A DNA stretch of 64,000 nt from Rhodococcus qingshengii. GTDB taxonomy: Bacteria; Actinomycetota; Actinomycetes; Mycobacteriales; Mycobacteriaceae. Where the stretch lies: assembly GCF_021025955.1 (NCBI RefSeq), contig NZ_JAJNCL010000005.1:1-64000 (forward strand). Direction: 5' to 3'. The number at the start of each line of letters is the position of its first letter. Within the stretch, counting starts at the first letter, position 1. Both the position numbers and the translations under genes were made by a program. Under the pieces are notes generated by a model, which searched no databases, was not told the DNA's origin, and saw only the letters and a list, made by a program, of their open reading frames with translations. Of the stretch, positions 17,468-25,634 are shown piece after piece.

Positions 17468-18124
17468 GCGAAATCCCAGGTCGTCGATAGCAAACGTCGG
17501 GTGGCTTCGCCTCCTTACGGTAGCGCCGCAACCGCGTGCACTTTCGGCCCAACTGCCGCCGCGGAATATCCGGTACGTGCCGTACACCTCGGGGTCGTAG
17601 AGATCCCAGCACCATTCCCAGACATTGCCGATCATGTCGAACAAGCCCCAATTGTTGGGTGCCTTCATTCCGACTTCATGTGCTCGTCCCTCTGAATTGT
17701 CGCTGTACCAGGCAATCTCGTCGATTTCGCCGTAGCGGTAGCCGGAGGTGCCGGCTTTGCATGCGTACTGCCACTCGGCCTCGGTGGCGAGTCGGTAGCC
17801 AGTTGCGCCCCGATCCCACTGCGGAGAATCGGTGTCGACGTGTTGATATGCGGGTGTCAGACCGTCCGCGACTGACAGTGAGTTGCAGGTTGCGATGACG
17901 TCATTCCACGAAAGATCGACCGCGGGTTTGTTCGAATCGTCCGACGAATCACCGTGTAGCAGTGCCCTGGTGGTGAGATGGCGAGCGAGGCGGAATGATT
18001 CGACTTTCGAGGTCCACGCAGTGCCTTTGCGATCGTCTCTGAGATGCACCTCGCCGGCAGGGATCTCGATCATCAACTCCGCTGCTCCGGTCATTCGTTC
18101 ATCATCGCAGAGGTTGTCGCTCAC
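17450..18124 (-). CDS. SUMF1/FGE-fold protein lacking one canonical Cys
   Basis: This 224-residue protein has the formylglycine-generating-enzyme sulfatase fold (SUMF1/EgtB/PvdO): ATEAEWQYACKAG, GLFDMIGNVWEWCWD and RIFRGGSWAESARGCG are landmarks. True FGE enzymes carry two copper-binding Cys in RGGSxxC....C; here the first is replaced within SWAES and only the Cys in RGCG remains, so FGE activity is doubtful. No sulfatase gene is near. Its GTG start overlaps the stop of the PucR gene (GTGA), implying coupled translation. It could act as another iron or copper enzyme of the fold, or as a binding protein. Confidence 0.8.
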   Translation of the reverse strand: MSDNLCDDERMTGAAELMIEIPAGEVHLRDDRKGTAWTSKVESFRLARHLTTRALLHGDSSDDSNKPAVDLSWNDVIATCNSLSVADGLTPAYQHVDTDSPQWDRGATGYRLATEAEWQYACKAGTSGYRYGEIDEIAWYSDNSEGRAHEVGMKAPNNWGLFDMIGNVWEWCWDLYDPEVYGTYRIFRGGSWAESARGCGATVRRRSHPTFAIDDLGFRLAQTI

Positions 18125-19671
18125 CCGGGGAGGCGCTCGAACGCTGCTTGCGGATCAAGGCCGGTACGCATGCGCCATGCGGTCAGCGCAAGCCCGAGGC
18201 AGACCACCTGTGCCGGATCGTCGAGGGAAACACCCATCAGCTTCTCGATACGCGTGAGCCGTGCGTAAAGCGACTGACGCCGAATGCCGAGGAAATCCGC
18301 GGTTCTCGCCTTGCCGCCCCGATGTGCGAGGTACGCGTCGAGTGTTCGGACGAGATCGGCGGAATGTGCTGTGTCGTATGCGATCAGCGAACCGAGTTGC
18401 TCCGTTACGAACAAGGACAGCGAAGCGGGTGTCGTTCCGGCGGCGAGCAGTCGCTGGACGCCGACGTCCCTCGCGAGGATCACTCCGGTCCGGGTGCCGA
18501 AGCGCCGTGCGATCTGGACGACTTCGCGAGCTTGCGCGACCGCCGCCCCGACGCCCGATAGATCCTCGACCGGCGTCGCCACTCCGAGCGTGCGTACCGC
18601 GGAACCGCCCGGCCCGCGGCGTAGCAGCTCGTCGGCTTCGGTAAACGCAGTCCGCACTCGAGCGGGGGATGCGGACGCCCACCCATGCGCGAGCACGATG
18701 ACGTGATTGGCCGCAGTCCCGACAACACAGGAGCCGAGCACGGCCCGCACGGCGTCGCGTACTTGGTCAGCGAGCTCTCGTACCGGCGTTTGCCGATCGA
18801 CGTCGACAGCGGCGACGAGGACATGGTGCCCCTCCGACAACGGCGTCCACCCGGCCGCTGTCAGTCGCTCGGACAAGTCGCCGTGCGATGTGAGCACACC
18901 GCCCACCACGTCGGTGATCACCGATTGGGCGAGTGACTGTCTTGGGCCGAGATCGCCGTGACGGCCGAGTTCCAGAGCCACCGCGACGGCGGCGCAGTTT
19001 GCGACGGCGGTTCGGCGTGTGGTTGCGGTCCCGCACAGGACAAGTCGACCGAGTGAGTTCGTCGGACCGCGTACGTCGTGGATCGTCCGTTCGGTCTCGG
19101 ATCGCTCTGCGCCGGTTGTGCTGCGCTCGACGGTTCTGCCATCCGCGTCGAGGAGATCGACGGCGCACCCCGCGAGTCGTGACACCTTGTCGAGCAGCGC
19201 GGTCATGCCCTGGCCCGCCACCACGAGACTCAGAAGTTCTTGCCAGACAGGCTCGCCCGCTTGCGCCGAACCGAGAGTGCGGCGGAGCATCAGGTCGTGA
19301 AAGTCTTCGACCATCCGCTCGAAGGGCACTACCGCGTGCAGGGCCAAGAATGCGAGCCCGCGTCGGCGTGAAGCTTCGACGAGTTCGGGAGGGGCCGTGA
19401 GGAACGAGCGCCCGACTTCCATCGCGAGTGCGACGCATCCCGCGTCCGCCAATTGGTCGATGTAGGCGGTGAGCTGCTCGGGAGATCGCCCGTGCAGACC
19501 GAGGCCCGTGGTCAGAAGGACCTCACCTCCGGCCAGCAGCCCACCCATCTCGTATACCTCGGAAGAATGGACCCAGCGGACCACCGCGGTATCGACGTCG
19601 CCCGCGAGCACCTCGATTGCGGCGGCCTTGAACGAGGGCATCGCAAGAACTTGTCGCAGAGTCGGGAGCAT
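18121..19671 (-). CDS. PucR family transcriptional regulator
   Basis: This 516-residue regulator has the N-terminal PucR purine-catabolism domain (about 1-130, HSSEVYEMGGLLAGGEVLLTT), a central GGDEF-like domain, and the C-terminal PucR helix-turn-helix with DLVRTLDAYLAHRG and IRRQSLYARLTRIEKL. PucR proteins activate nucleobase or purine catabolism. It is divergent from a cytosine deaminase and permease, so it most likely controls them in response to cytosine or a pyrimidine. The intergenic region (19672-19816) contains a dyad at 19766-19785. The SUMF1-fold gene is coupled downstream. Confidence 0.9.
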   Translation of the reverse strand: MLPTLRQVLAMPSFKAAAIEVLAGDVDTAVVRWVHSSEVYEMGGLLAGGEVLLTTGLGLHGRSPEQLTAYIDQLADAGCVALAMEVGRSFLTAPPELVEASRRRGLAFLALHAVVPFERMVEDFHDLMLRRTLGSAQAGEPVWQELLSLVVAGQGMTALLDKVSRLAGCAVDLLDADGRTVERSTTGAERSETERTIHDVRGPTNSLGRLVLCGTATTRRTAVANCAAVAVALELGRHGDLGPRQSLAQSVITDVVGGVLTSHGDLSERLTAAGWTPLSEGHHVLVAAVDVDRQTPVRELADQVRDAVRAVLGSCVVGTAANHVIVLAHGWASASPARVRTAFTEADELLRRGPGGSAVRTLGVATPVEDLSGVGAAVAQAREVVQIARRFGTRTGVILARDVGVQRLLAAGTTPASLSLFVTEQLGSLIAYDTAHSADLVRTLDAYLAHRGGKARTADFLGIRRQSLYARLTRIEKLMGVSLDDPAQVVCLGLALTAWRMRTGLDPQAAFERLPG

Positions 19672-19765
19672 TTCTATATCGTCCGCCGAGGGGGCACTTC
19701 GTCATAGAGCTAGTTCTGCCGAACTGACAGGTTGTCCCTTGTCGGGCTGTTACCACCGTGGTCGG

Positions 19766-19785
19766 ATTGTGACACGAGCCACAAT
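19766..19785. promoter_or_regulatory. Dyad in the PucR/cytosine deaminase intergenic region
   Basis: ATTGTG (19766-19771) and CACAAT (19780-19785) form a 6-bp inverted repeat with an 8-base spacer. A shorter palindrome, ACCAC-C-GTGGT, lies at 19752-19762. Either could bind PucR; neither is proven. Confidence 0.4.
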
Positions 19786-19816
19786 CGACGATTTTGGTCA
19801 GACTCCAGGAGCGCAC

Positions 19817-20281
19817 ATGAATCACCCGGCAGACACCGATGAGTATTTCCTAGGGCTAGCGATCGAACAGGCGAAGATCGGTTGGGAGGAGGGCGGCGTG
19901 CCGATCGGCGCGGCACTGATTCATCGCGGCGAGGTGCTTGCAGTCGGACGCAACCGTCGGGTCCAGATGAACAGCGCCATCCGTCACGGCGAGACCGACT
20001 GCATCGAGCGAGCCGGTCGGCTCCCGGCCTCGGTGTATCGCGAGTGCGTCCTCTACACGACTTTGTCGCCGTGCTTCATGTGCGCTGGAACTGCTCGCCT
20101 CTACGAGATCCCTCGAATCGTAGTCGGCGAGAATCGATCCTTCGAGTCGTCGGAGGAATGGTTGCGTAGCAGCGGAATTCAGATCGACGTCGTCGACGAC
20201 GCGGAGTGTGTGGCACTGATGGACCGCATGCTGGCCGAGCGCCCGAGCCTGTGGCTCGAAGACATCGGCGAAGTTGTATGA
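19817..20281 (+). CDS. Yeast-type cytosine deaminase
   Basis: This 154-residue zinc enzyme closely resembles yeast Fcy1 rather than the bacterial CodA amidohydrolase. Zinc and catalytic residues are visible: HGE (His57, Glu59) and SPCFMC (Cys86, Cys89); the yeast-like C-terminus reads RPSLWLEDIGE. It should convert cytosine to uracil, feeding pyrimidine salvage or nitrogen supply. ATG 19817 follows AGGAG. A cytosine permease starts inside its stop (ATGA), and PucR is divergent, so this is a compact cytosine uptake and deamination locus. A guanine or other nucleobase deaminase is less likely because of the Fcy1-specific ends. Confidence 0.88.
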   Translation: MNHPADTDEYFLGLAIEQAKIGWEEGGVPIGAALIHRGEVLAVGRNRRVQMNSAIRHGETDCIERAGRLPASVYRECVLYTTLSPCFMCAGTARLYEIPRIVVGENRSFESSEEWLRSSGIQIDVVDDAECVALMDRMLAERPSLWLEDIGEVV

Positions 20282-21609
20282 GCAGCGCCGTCGAACCTGC
20301 CACGGTCGCAGGCGATTCGGAGAGCGCAGGCCACCCGATCGATCCAGACTACCCCGTTACTCCGGTTCCGCTTCATGCACGAAAGCCGTTCTTCTCGCTC
20401 GCGGTGGTGTTGTTGGGGTTCACCATCTTCACGCCGACGATGTTGGCCGGAGCAGCGCTCGGTACCGCGTTCTCGTTCTGGAAACTGATGGTGGTAATCG
20501 CCGCCGGATCCGCCATCTTGGGGGTCTATGTCGCCATGATGGGGTTCGTCGGAGCCCGAACCGGACTGACAACAGTTGTGATGGCGCGCTACAGTTTCGG
20601 CACTCGCGGGTCCAAGCTCGCTTCGATCCTGCTGGGCGGTACCCAGATCGGCTGGTACGGAGTCATCATCGGCACGATCGGCGATCTCACCGCGCAGGCA
20701 TTGGGCTGGGATTCCTACTTCGCCAGGGCGTCGGTGATGATCGCGGCGAGCATCTTGATGTGCATCACCGCCTGCTATGGCTACCGCGGAATGTATTGGG
20801 TCTCGCTCGTCTCGACGCCCTTGATCCTGGCGTTGGCCTGCTGGGTCGTGTTCCGGTCCCTCGAAGAAGTTGGTGGATTCTCCGGCCTGGTCTCGGTTCA
20901 ACCGCAGACGACCATGACGATCGCGCTCGCAATCACCACTGTGGTCGGCACGTTTGTATCGGCGGGAACGCAAGCGCCCAACTGGACCAGATTTGCTCGC
21001 TCCGGATCACAAGCGGTGTGGGCCTGCGTTATCGGGTTCCTCCTCGGAAACGGATTGATGATCCTGTTCGGCGCGATCGGAGCCATCACGTTCCACGAGG
21101 GTGACTTCGTGTTGATCCTCTACAACCTCGGGCTTGTCGGCTGGGGCCTGGTCTTGCTGTTCGGGAATCTCTGGAAGAGCAACGCCGACACTGCGTACGC
21201 CTTTGGGGTGGCCGGCGCCGAATTGTTCAGAAAGCCCCGCAAGACTCCGTTCGTCATCGGTGGGTGCGTGATCGGCACAGCACTCGCTCTGACCGGTGTG
21301 CACAACCATCTTGTCGACTACCTGAGCCTGCTCGGAACGTTCATCCCGCCGTTGGGCGGCGTGATCATTGCTGATTTCCTGTGCCGGTGGCGGCGCGGCA
21401 TTCCCGAGGATTACATGCCGCGGCCGGTGCACTGGCGCAACCTCGCCGTTTATGCCGTCGCAGCGTTCCTCGCTTGGCTTTCCGGTGAGTTCGAGGTGGG
21501 AATCCCGCCGCTGATCGGCATCGTGGCAGCCATTGCTCTGACGATGTTCCTGCACAGGGTTTTTGGTAACACATCGGCAAACCGGGAGGTCTCGACCTCC
21601 ACCGTCTGA
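20278..21609 (+). CDS. codB: Cytosine permease (NCS1 family)
   Basis: This 443-residue membrane carrier is an NCS1-family nucleobase transporter with about 12 helices; ARKPFFSLAVVLLGFT marks the first helix, and the YSFGTRGS and GTQAPNWTRFA segments are typical of CodB. It imports cytosine with Na+ or H+. ATG 20278 is chosen because it overlaps the deaminase stop by 4 bp; an upstream in-frame start at 20206 would lie within the deaminase. The transcript ends at the strong hairpin at 21628-21665. Confidence 0.9.
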   Translation: MSSAVEPATVAGDSESAGHPIDPDYPVTPVPLHARKPFFSLAVVLLGFTIFTPTMLAGAALGTAFSFWKLMVVIAAGSAILGVYVAMMGFVGARTGLTTVVMARYSFGTRGSKLASILLGGTQIGWYGVIIGTIGDLTAQALGWDSYFARASVMIAASILMCITACYGYRGMYWVSLVSTPLILALACWVVFRSLEEVGGFSGLVSVQPQTTMTIALAITTVVGTFVSAGTQAPNWTRFARSGSQAVWACVIGFLLGNGLMILFGAIGAITFHEGDFVLILYNLGLVGWGLVLLFGNLWKSNADTAYAFGVAGAELFRKPRKTPFVIGGCVIGTALALTGVHNHLVDYLSLLGTFIPPLGGVIIADFLCRWRRGIPEDYMPRPVHWRNLAVYAVAAFLAWLSGEFEVGIPPLIGIVAAIALTMFLHRVFGNTSANREVSTSTV

Positions 21610-21627
21610 ATCACGCTTCAGGCACAA

Positions 21628-21665
21628 GCGAGCCCCCGGCGGTATCGACCGCGCCGGGGGCTCGC
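21628..21665. terminator. 14-bp GC-rich hairpin between codB and mscS
   Basis: Bases 21628-21641 and 21652-21665 are exact reverse complements around a 10-base loop. The hairpin lies between two convergent genes and should terminate both. Confidence 0.85.
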
Positions 21666-21703
21666 GTAGTCGATGGAAAGGGCTACTGACTCCGTCCCAA
21701 CAA

Positions 21704-22555
21704 TCATCGCAACACAGGGAGGTAGGGCGCCTCGATACCCTGCTCTTCGAACGCAGTCAGTGCCGAGCGCGCAAACGCGCGCTGGACTGCCCATTGACGC
21801 CCAGGCTTGACCTGCGCCGTCACTCGAATGGTAATTGCCTCGGCAGTAACCGAATTGACTCCCAGCATCTCCGGCTTGTCGATCATGTCGGCCCTGATCG
21901 GTTCGGACTCCGCCGCCTCGAGGACAGCTCGCGTCGCCACCTCGCACGCTTTGTGCACGTTCGCGTTGTGGGCGATCGGGAGATCGAGAACTGCAGTGGC
22001 GTAACCCTGACTCATGTTGCCGACTCGCAGGATTTCGCCGTTGCGGCAATACCACAAGGTGCCGTTGACATCTCGAATCGTGGTGACACGCAGGCCCACT
22101 GTTTCGACGGTCCCGACCGCATCGCCGAGATCGACGACGTCGCCGACACCGTACTGATCCTCGAGCAACATGAAGATGCCGGAGAGGAAGTCACGCACCA
22201 GGTTTTGTGCACCGAAACCGATGGCAAGACCGATAACGCCGGCGGATGCGATGAACGGCGCGACGTTGATCCCGAGGATGCCGAGGATCTGCAACACACA
22301 CCAGACGAGGATGACGATGGACACCGTCGATTTGAGTACCGAACCGATGGTCCGGGCTCGCTGCGATCTGCGCTCGTTCACCTTGGCGTTCGGAGACTTG
22401 CGAGGCTTCGACATTCGATCAATCCCGCGGTGCAGTGCGAAGCGCAGAACGACTGCGAGCGCCACGTAGATCGCGATCTCGACGGGTCGGTGAATCAGCC
22501 AGTCTCGGTTGGTATCGGTCAGTTCCCATGCTTGTATTTCGGAAATCATCCCCAT
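21704..22555 (-). CDS. MscS-type mechanosensitive channel
   Basis: This 283-residue protein is a small-conductance mechanosensitive channel. It has three hydrophobic helices near residues 25-130, with the pore-lining helix GVIGLAIGFGAQNLVRDF, then the beta domain (YGVGDVVDLGDAVGTVE, LRVTTIRDVNGTLW and GNMSQGYA). It should open on membrane tension to release solutes after hypo-osmotic shock. Length matches the core MscS with no extra domains. It converges on codB and is divergent from the DUF2461 gene. Confidence 0.9.
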   Translation of the reverse strand: MGMISEIQAWELTDTNRDWLIHRPVEIAIYVALAVVLRFALHRGIDRMSKPRKSPNAKVNERRSQRARTIGSVLKSTVSIVILVWCVLQILGILGINVAPFIASAGVIGLAIGFGAQNLVRDFLSGIFMLLEDQYGVGDVVDLGDAVGTVETVGLRVTTIRDVNGTLWYCRNGEILRVGNMSQGYATAVLDLPIAHNANVHKACEVATRAVLEAAESEPIRADMIDKPEMLGVNSVTAEAITIRVTAQVKPGRQWAVQRAFARSALTAFEEQGIEAPYLPVLR

Positions 22556-22635
22556 GCAGTCTACGGATTCCGGCCGATCCGGGCATCGGTGCAGGGCAGG
22601 CGGTCCAAAGCCGAACAGGCAGCTAGGCTTACGTC

Positions 22636-23274
22636 ATGGCTGCGTTCACTGGCATACCCGTTGCTGCACTCGATTTCTACGAAGACCTAGAGGCCGACAA
22701 CAGCAAGACCTGGTGGGCAGCGCACAAGGAGACATACGACGAGGTGGTTCGTCGTCCGATGGCGTCGTTGACCGCGGCGTTGGAGGACGAATTCGGCTCA
22801 GCCAAGCTCTTTCGGCCATATCGTGACGTTCGCTTCTCGAAGGACAAGATTCCGTACAAGACGCATCAGGGCGCGTTTGTCGGTCTCGCCGAGAGCTGTG
22901 GGTACTACGTGCAGATCGACGCAGCAGGGTTGATGGTGGCCGGCGGGTTCTATGCCAGCAGTTCGGAGACTATCGCGCGTTATCGTGCGGCTGTCGACGA
23001 CGACGTTCGGGGACCAGAGCTCGAGAAGATCCTGGCCTCCGTCGAGAAGTCCGGATTCACGATCGGCGGCGACAAGCTCAAGACGGCACCTCGCGGGTTC
23101 ACGGTGGACCACCCGCGAATCGAGTTGCTGCGTCACAAGTCGCTGACTGCTGGTCGTAGTTACCCAAGCCCGTCGTGGCTGGACAGCGCCAGGACATTGA
23201 AGGAAGTTCGCACAGCGTGGCGCGCGCTGACGCCTTTGGTCGAGTGGTCGGGGCAGGTGCTCGGACCGAACTGA
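22636..23274 (+). CDS. DUF2461 (TIGR02453) family protein
   Basis: This 212-residue protein is a DUF2461 family member of unknown function: WWAAHKETYDE, RFSKDKIPYKTHQGAF and YYVQIDAAGLMVAGGFY are the family blocks. It is soluble and widespread in actinobacteria. TAGGCT at 22624-22629 lies six bases before the ATG, so its mRNA is probably leaderless. A hairpin at 23317-23338 follows. Confidence 0.88.
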   Translation: MAAFTGIPVAALDFYEDLEADNSKTWWAAHKETYDEVVRRPMASLTAALEDEFGSAKLFRPYRDVRFSKDKIPYKTHQGAFVGLAESCGYYVQIDAAGLMVAGGFYASSSETIARYRAAVDDDVRGPELEKILASVEKSGFTIGGDKLKTAPRGFTVDHPRIELLRHKSLTAGRSYPSPSWLDSARTLKEVRTAWRALTPLVEWSGQVLGPN

Positions 23275-23316
23275 CCGTCCGACAGAGAAGTGTGACGTAG
23301 CCGTAGGAGAGTTCAC

Positions 23317-23338
23317 CTCGAGTTCATCGAAACTCGAG
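23317..23338 (+). terminator. Possible hairpin after the DUF2461 gene
   Basis: CTCGAGTT (23317-23324) and AACTCGAG (23331-23338) are exact reverse complements with a 6-base loop. No T run follows; the terminator role is uncertain. Confidence 0.4.
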
Positions 23339-23463
23339 ACGCCTGGGGCTAGCGTGGTGTGTGTAACCGAAAGTTTCGGCCCCGCTTCGAGTCGCAGCGC
23401 CGCAGTTCGAAGCCATTCTCTCTCGATCGACATCGTGAACAACCCGTGTCAGTGGAGACCATC

Positions 23464-23574
23464 ATGGCTATGTTTCTCGCTCTCGTCCTGATCATCTCGG
23501 TCCTCGGAATCGTCGGCACCTACCTCGCGTTCAGTGCGGTCTACTTCGTCGAGATGCGCAAACTCGACAAGTAA
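23464..23574 (+). CDS. Small single-span membrane protein (36 aa)
   Basis: This 36-residue frame is one long hydrophobic helix (FLALVLIISVLGIVGTYLAF) followed by a short charged tail, EMRKLDK. GGAG lies six to nine bases before the ATG. The composition is that of a real small membrane protein and not of shuffled coding sequence. It has no recognised family. It stands alone between the DUF2461 gene and the siderophore-binding lipoprotein. Confidence 0.55.
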   Translation: MAMFLALVLIISVLGIVGTYLAFSAVYFVEMRKLDK

Positions 23575-23702
23575 GGGGTTCGATTTGGCCTGATCCGACT
23601 ATTTCTGGGCCGATCGCGACGACTCTCCCTGCGTACGCTGTTAGGGCATCCTTATCCGCTTGCAAACAGTGGATGATTCATTCTTCTGGAGGTTCGACAC
23701 GC

Positions 23703-24695
23703 ATGCCCGCTCAATCCACGCTCTTGCTTCCCGAGGGTTACTCCGACAACCGCCTCGTCTCGGACCTCACTCGTCGGCAATTCGGCTTCGGCGCCGGAAT
23801 CGCCGGACTGGGCGCGTTCCTGGCGGCGTGCGGTGACAGTGGAAGCAGTCCGGGAGAAGCCGAAATGCGTTCTGTGACGACACCTCTCGGAACGTACGAC
23901 ATTCCCGTCAATCCGAAGAGGGTTGTCGCGGTCGACTCTCGGCTCGACCTGGAACCTGCTGTAGCGCTGGAACTTCCGCTCGTCGGCTACACGTACGCCC
24001 AAGCGACACCGTGGGTACCCATCGATTCGTCGGTACCGTTCCTGTCGGAGATCCCCCACCGCGAGCAGATCTTGGCGCTCGAACCTGACCTGATAGTGTG
24101 CCTGAACTACGAGAGCGAGTGGTGGCCGGTCGCCGAGATGTCCACCATCGCACCGGTTCTGACGACCGAGTTCACCGATGATTGGCGTACCAACCTCTCG
24201 CGACTGTCGGGCTGGCTCGGTCGAACAGCCACCCTCGATCGATTGACGCTCGACTACGACAATCTGATTTCCGACATCCGTAGTCGTCATGCCGAGAAGA
24301 TTGCGTCCAAGACAGTCGCCAGTGTCTCGTTCATGCCAGACACGAACACGCTGTACGTCACGAGCATCCGTACGTCCGAGAAGGGCGACAAGCCCAGCGA
24401 CATGACGCTCGGCGACATCGGTGGCAAAACTGCGACCTCGGAGGGCCTCGATCCCGAGGGCGGCGTCAGCCTCGAAGGCCTCGATGTGCTGGCCGGCGTC
24501 GACGGCTTCATGATCACCGAAAACGAGGACAGTGTCGCGTACCAGGCATTGGTGGCGAGCAAGTTGTGGCAGCGACTCCCGGCAGTGCAGGCGGGCAACG
24601 TCACCAGTCTGGGTGGCTCCACGTTCTACGGTTCGATCTACACGATTTCGTACGTGGCACAGGGTTGGGATGCGCTCTACAACAAGATCAGCTGA
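23703..24695 (+). CDS. Iron-siderophore binding lipoprotein (FepB/FhuD type)
   Basis: This 330-residue protein is a periplasmic-binding-type solute receptor of the ferric siderophore class. The N-terminus carries a twin-arginine motif, TRRQFGFG, and a lipobox, LAACG, near residue 42, so it should be exported folded by Tat and lipid-anchored. Two alpha/beta lobes follow, with PKRVVAVDSR and LALEPDLIVCLNYE as typical blocks. No permease or ATPase gene is adjacent; it must work with a distant transporter. ATG 23703 follows GGAGG. No convincing IdeR box was found upstream. Confidence 0.88.
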   Translation: MPAQSTLLLPEGYSDNRLVSDLTRRQFGFGAGIAGLGAFLAACGDSGSSPGEAEMRSVTTPLGTYDIPVNPKRVVAVDSRLDLEPAVALELPLVGYTYAQATPWVPIDSSVPFLSEIPHREQILALEPDLIVCLNYESEWWPVAEMSTIAPVLTTEFTDDWRTNLSRLSGWLGRTATLDRLTLDYDNLISDIRSRHAEKIASKTVASVSFMPDTNTLYVTSIRTSEKGDKPSDMTLGDIGGKTATSEGLDPEGGVSLEGLDVLAGVDGFMITENEDSVAYQALVASKLWQRLPAVQAGNVTSLGGSTFYGSIYTISYVAQGWDALYNKIS

Positions 24696-24778
24696 AGCCT
24701 CTGCCGACTGGACCGATGAGTTTCGGTAGTGCGGGCGGTCTAATCAGGTAGGCATTGACCAGACCTGAGGAGATCGAC

Positions 24779-25564
24779 GTGAAAACAGAGCAATCCCCAG
24801 AGGTAGTGCAATCCCGCGACGGTACGACCATCGCGTACGAACGCTCCGGTGCCGGACCAGCAGTAGTTCTGGTTGCCGGAGCGTTCTGCGATCGAGGATG
24901 GTTCGATTCTCTCGCTGGGGAGTTGGCGGCGGACTTCACGGTGTATTCGTACGACAGGCGCGGGCGCGGGGACAGCGGTGACAGCCACGCGTTCTCGATC
25001 GGCGACGAGGTGGAGGATTTGCGAGCAGTCGTCGCGGCCACCGGTGAAACACCGCTGATCTACGGATTGTCGTCGGGTGCGGCGCTGGCATTGGAAGCCG
25101 CTGCGCAGGCCGTTCCGATGCGTAAGCTCGCCGTCTACGAGGCGCCGTACATGGACGACGACCAGCAAGACGAAACCGTCCAAAGTGATCTGGAGCGGTT
25201 GATTGCGGCCGGCGACAGAGAAGGTGCTGTGATCCGTTTTCTGGACCTGACCGGCGCGTCTCCGGAGATGGTCGACGAGATCAAGCGCAGTACCGATTGG
25301 CCCGAAATGTGCGCCATCGCGCACACCTTGCCCTATGACGTCGCGGTGTGTGATCACGGCTGCGAGTCGCTCGACTGGCTGGCCTCGATTACCGTCCCCA
25401 CGTTGGTCATGTACGGCGGTGACAGTGGTCGATGGGCACCTGCCTCAGCGATGCGTATCGCTGCAAAAGTCTCGGGGACAAAGACTTTGGAGATCCCCGG
25501 TCAGGGTCATGGCGTCGCCGACGACGCTATTGTCCCGGCTCTGCGTGAATTCTTTTCCGGCTGA
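24779..25564 (+). CDS. alpha/beta hydrolase
   Basis: This 261-residue enzyme has an alpha/beta-hydrolase fold: VAGAFCDRGWFDSL (oxyanion region), the DRRGRGDSGD loop, nucleophile elbow GLSSGA, a possible acid in YGGDSGRW and a His in GQGHGVADD. GTG 24779 is chosen because GAGGAG sits six bases ahead; a TTG at 24755 is also open. The substrate is unknown. It is separated from the next gene by the twin palindromes at 25586-25634. Confidence 0.82.
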   Translation: MKTEQSPEVVQSRDGTTIAYERSGAGPAVVLVAGAFCDRGWFDSLAGELAADFTVYSYDRRGRGDSGDSHAFSIGDEVEDLRAVVAATGETPLIYGLSSGAALALEAAAQAVPMRKLAVYEAPYMDDDQQDETVQSDLERLIAAGDREGAVIRFLDLTGASPEMVDEIKRSTDWPEMCAIAHTLPYDVAVCDHGCESLDWLASITVPTLVMYGGDSGRWAPASAMRIAAKVSGTKTLEIPGQGHGVADDAIVPALREFFSG

Positions 25565-25585
25565 TCACTGGGCGGCGAAGACGAT

Positions 25586-25634
25586 CGTCAACCTAGGGTT
25601 GACGTTTTCGATTGCGTCAACCTAGGGTTGACGC
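25586..25634 (+). promoter_or_regulatory. Twin palindromes containing a leaderless promoter
   Basis: The 19-bp site CGTCAACC-TAG-GGTTGACG occurs exactly twice, at 25586-25604 and 25615-25633, with centres 29 bp apart. The right arm of the first contains a -35 box, TTGACG (25599-25604). The second contains a -10 box, TAGGGT (25623-25628), 18 bp away. The ATG at 25635 follows six bases later, so the transcript is likely leaderless and fully occluded by a protein bound at both sites. Confidence 0.8.

Noticed and set aside
23641-23659. A possible IdeR site before the first siderophore-binding lipoprotein
   Set aside because: Only 10 of 19 consensus positions match by eye, near background.
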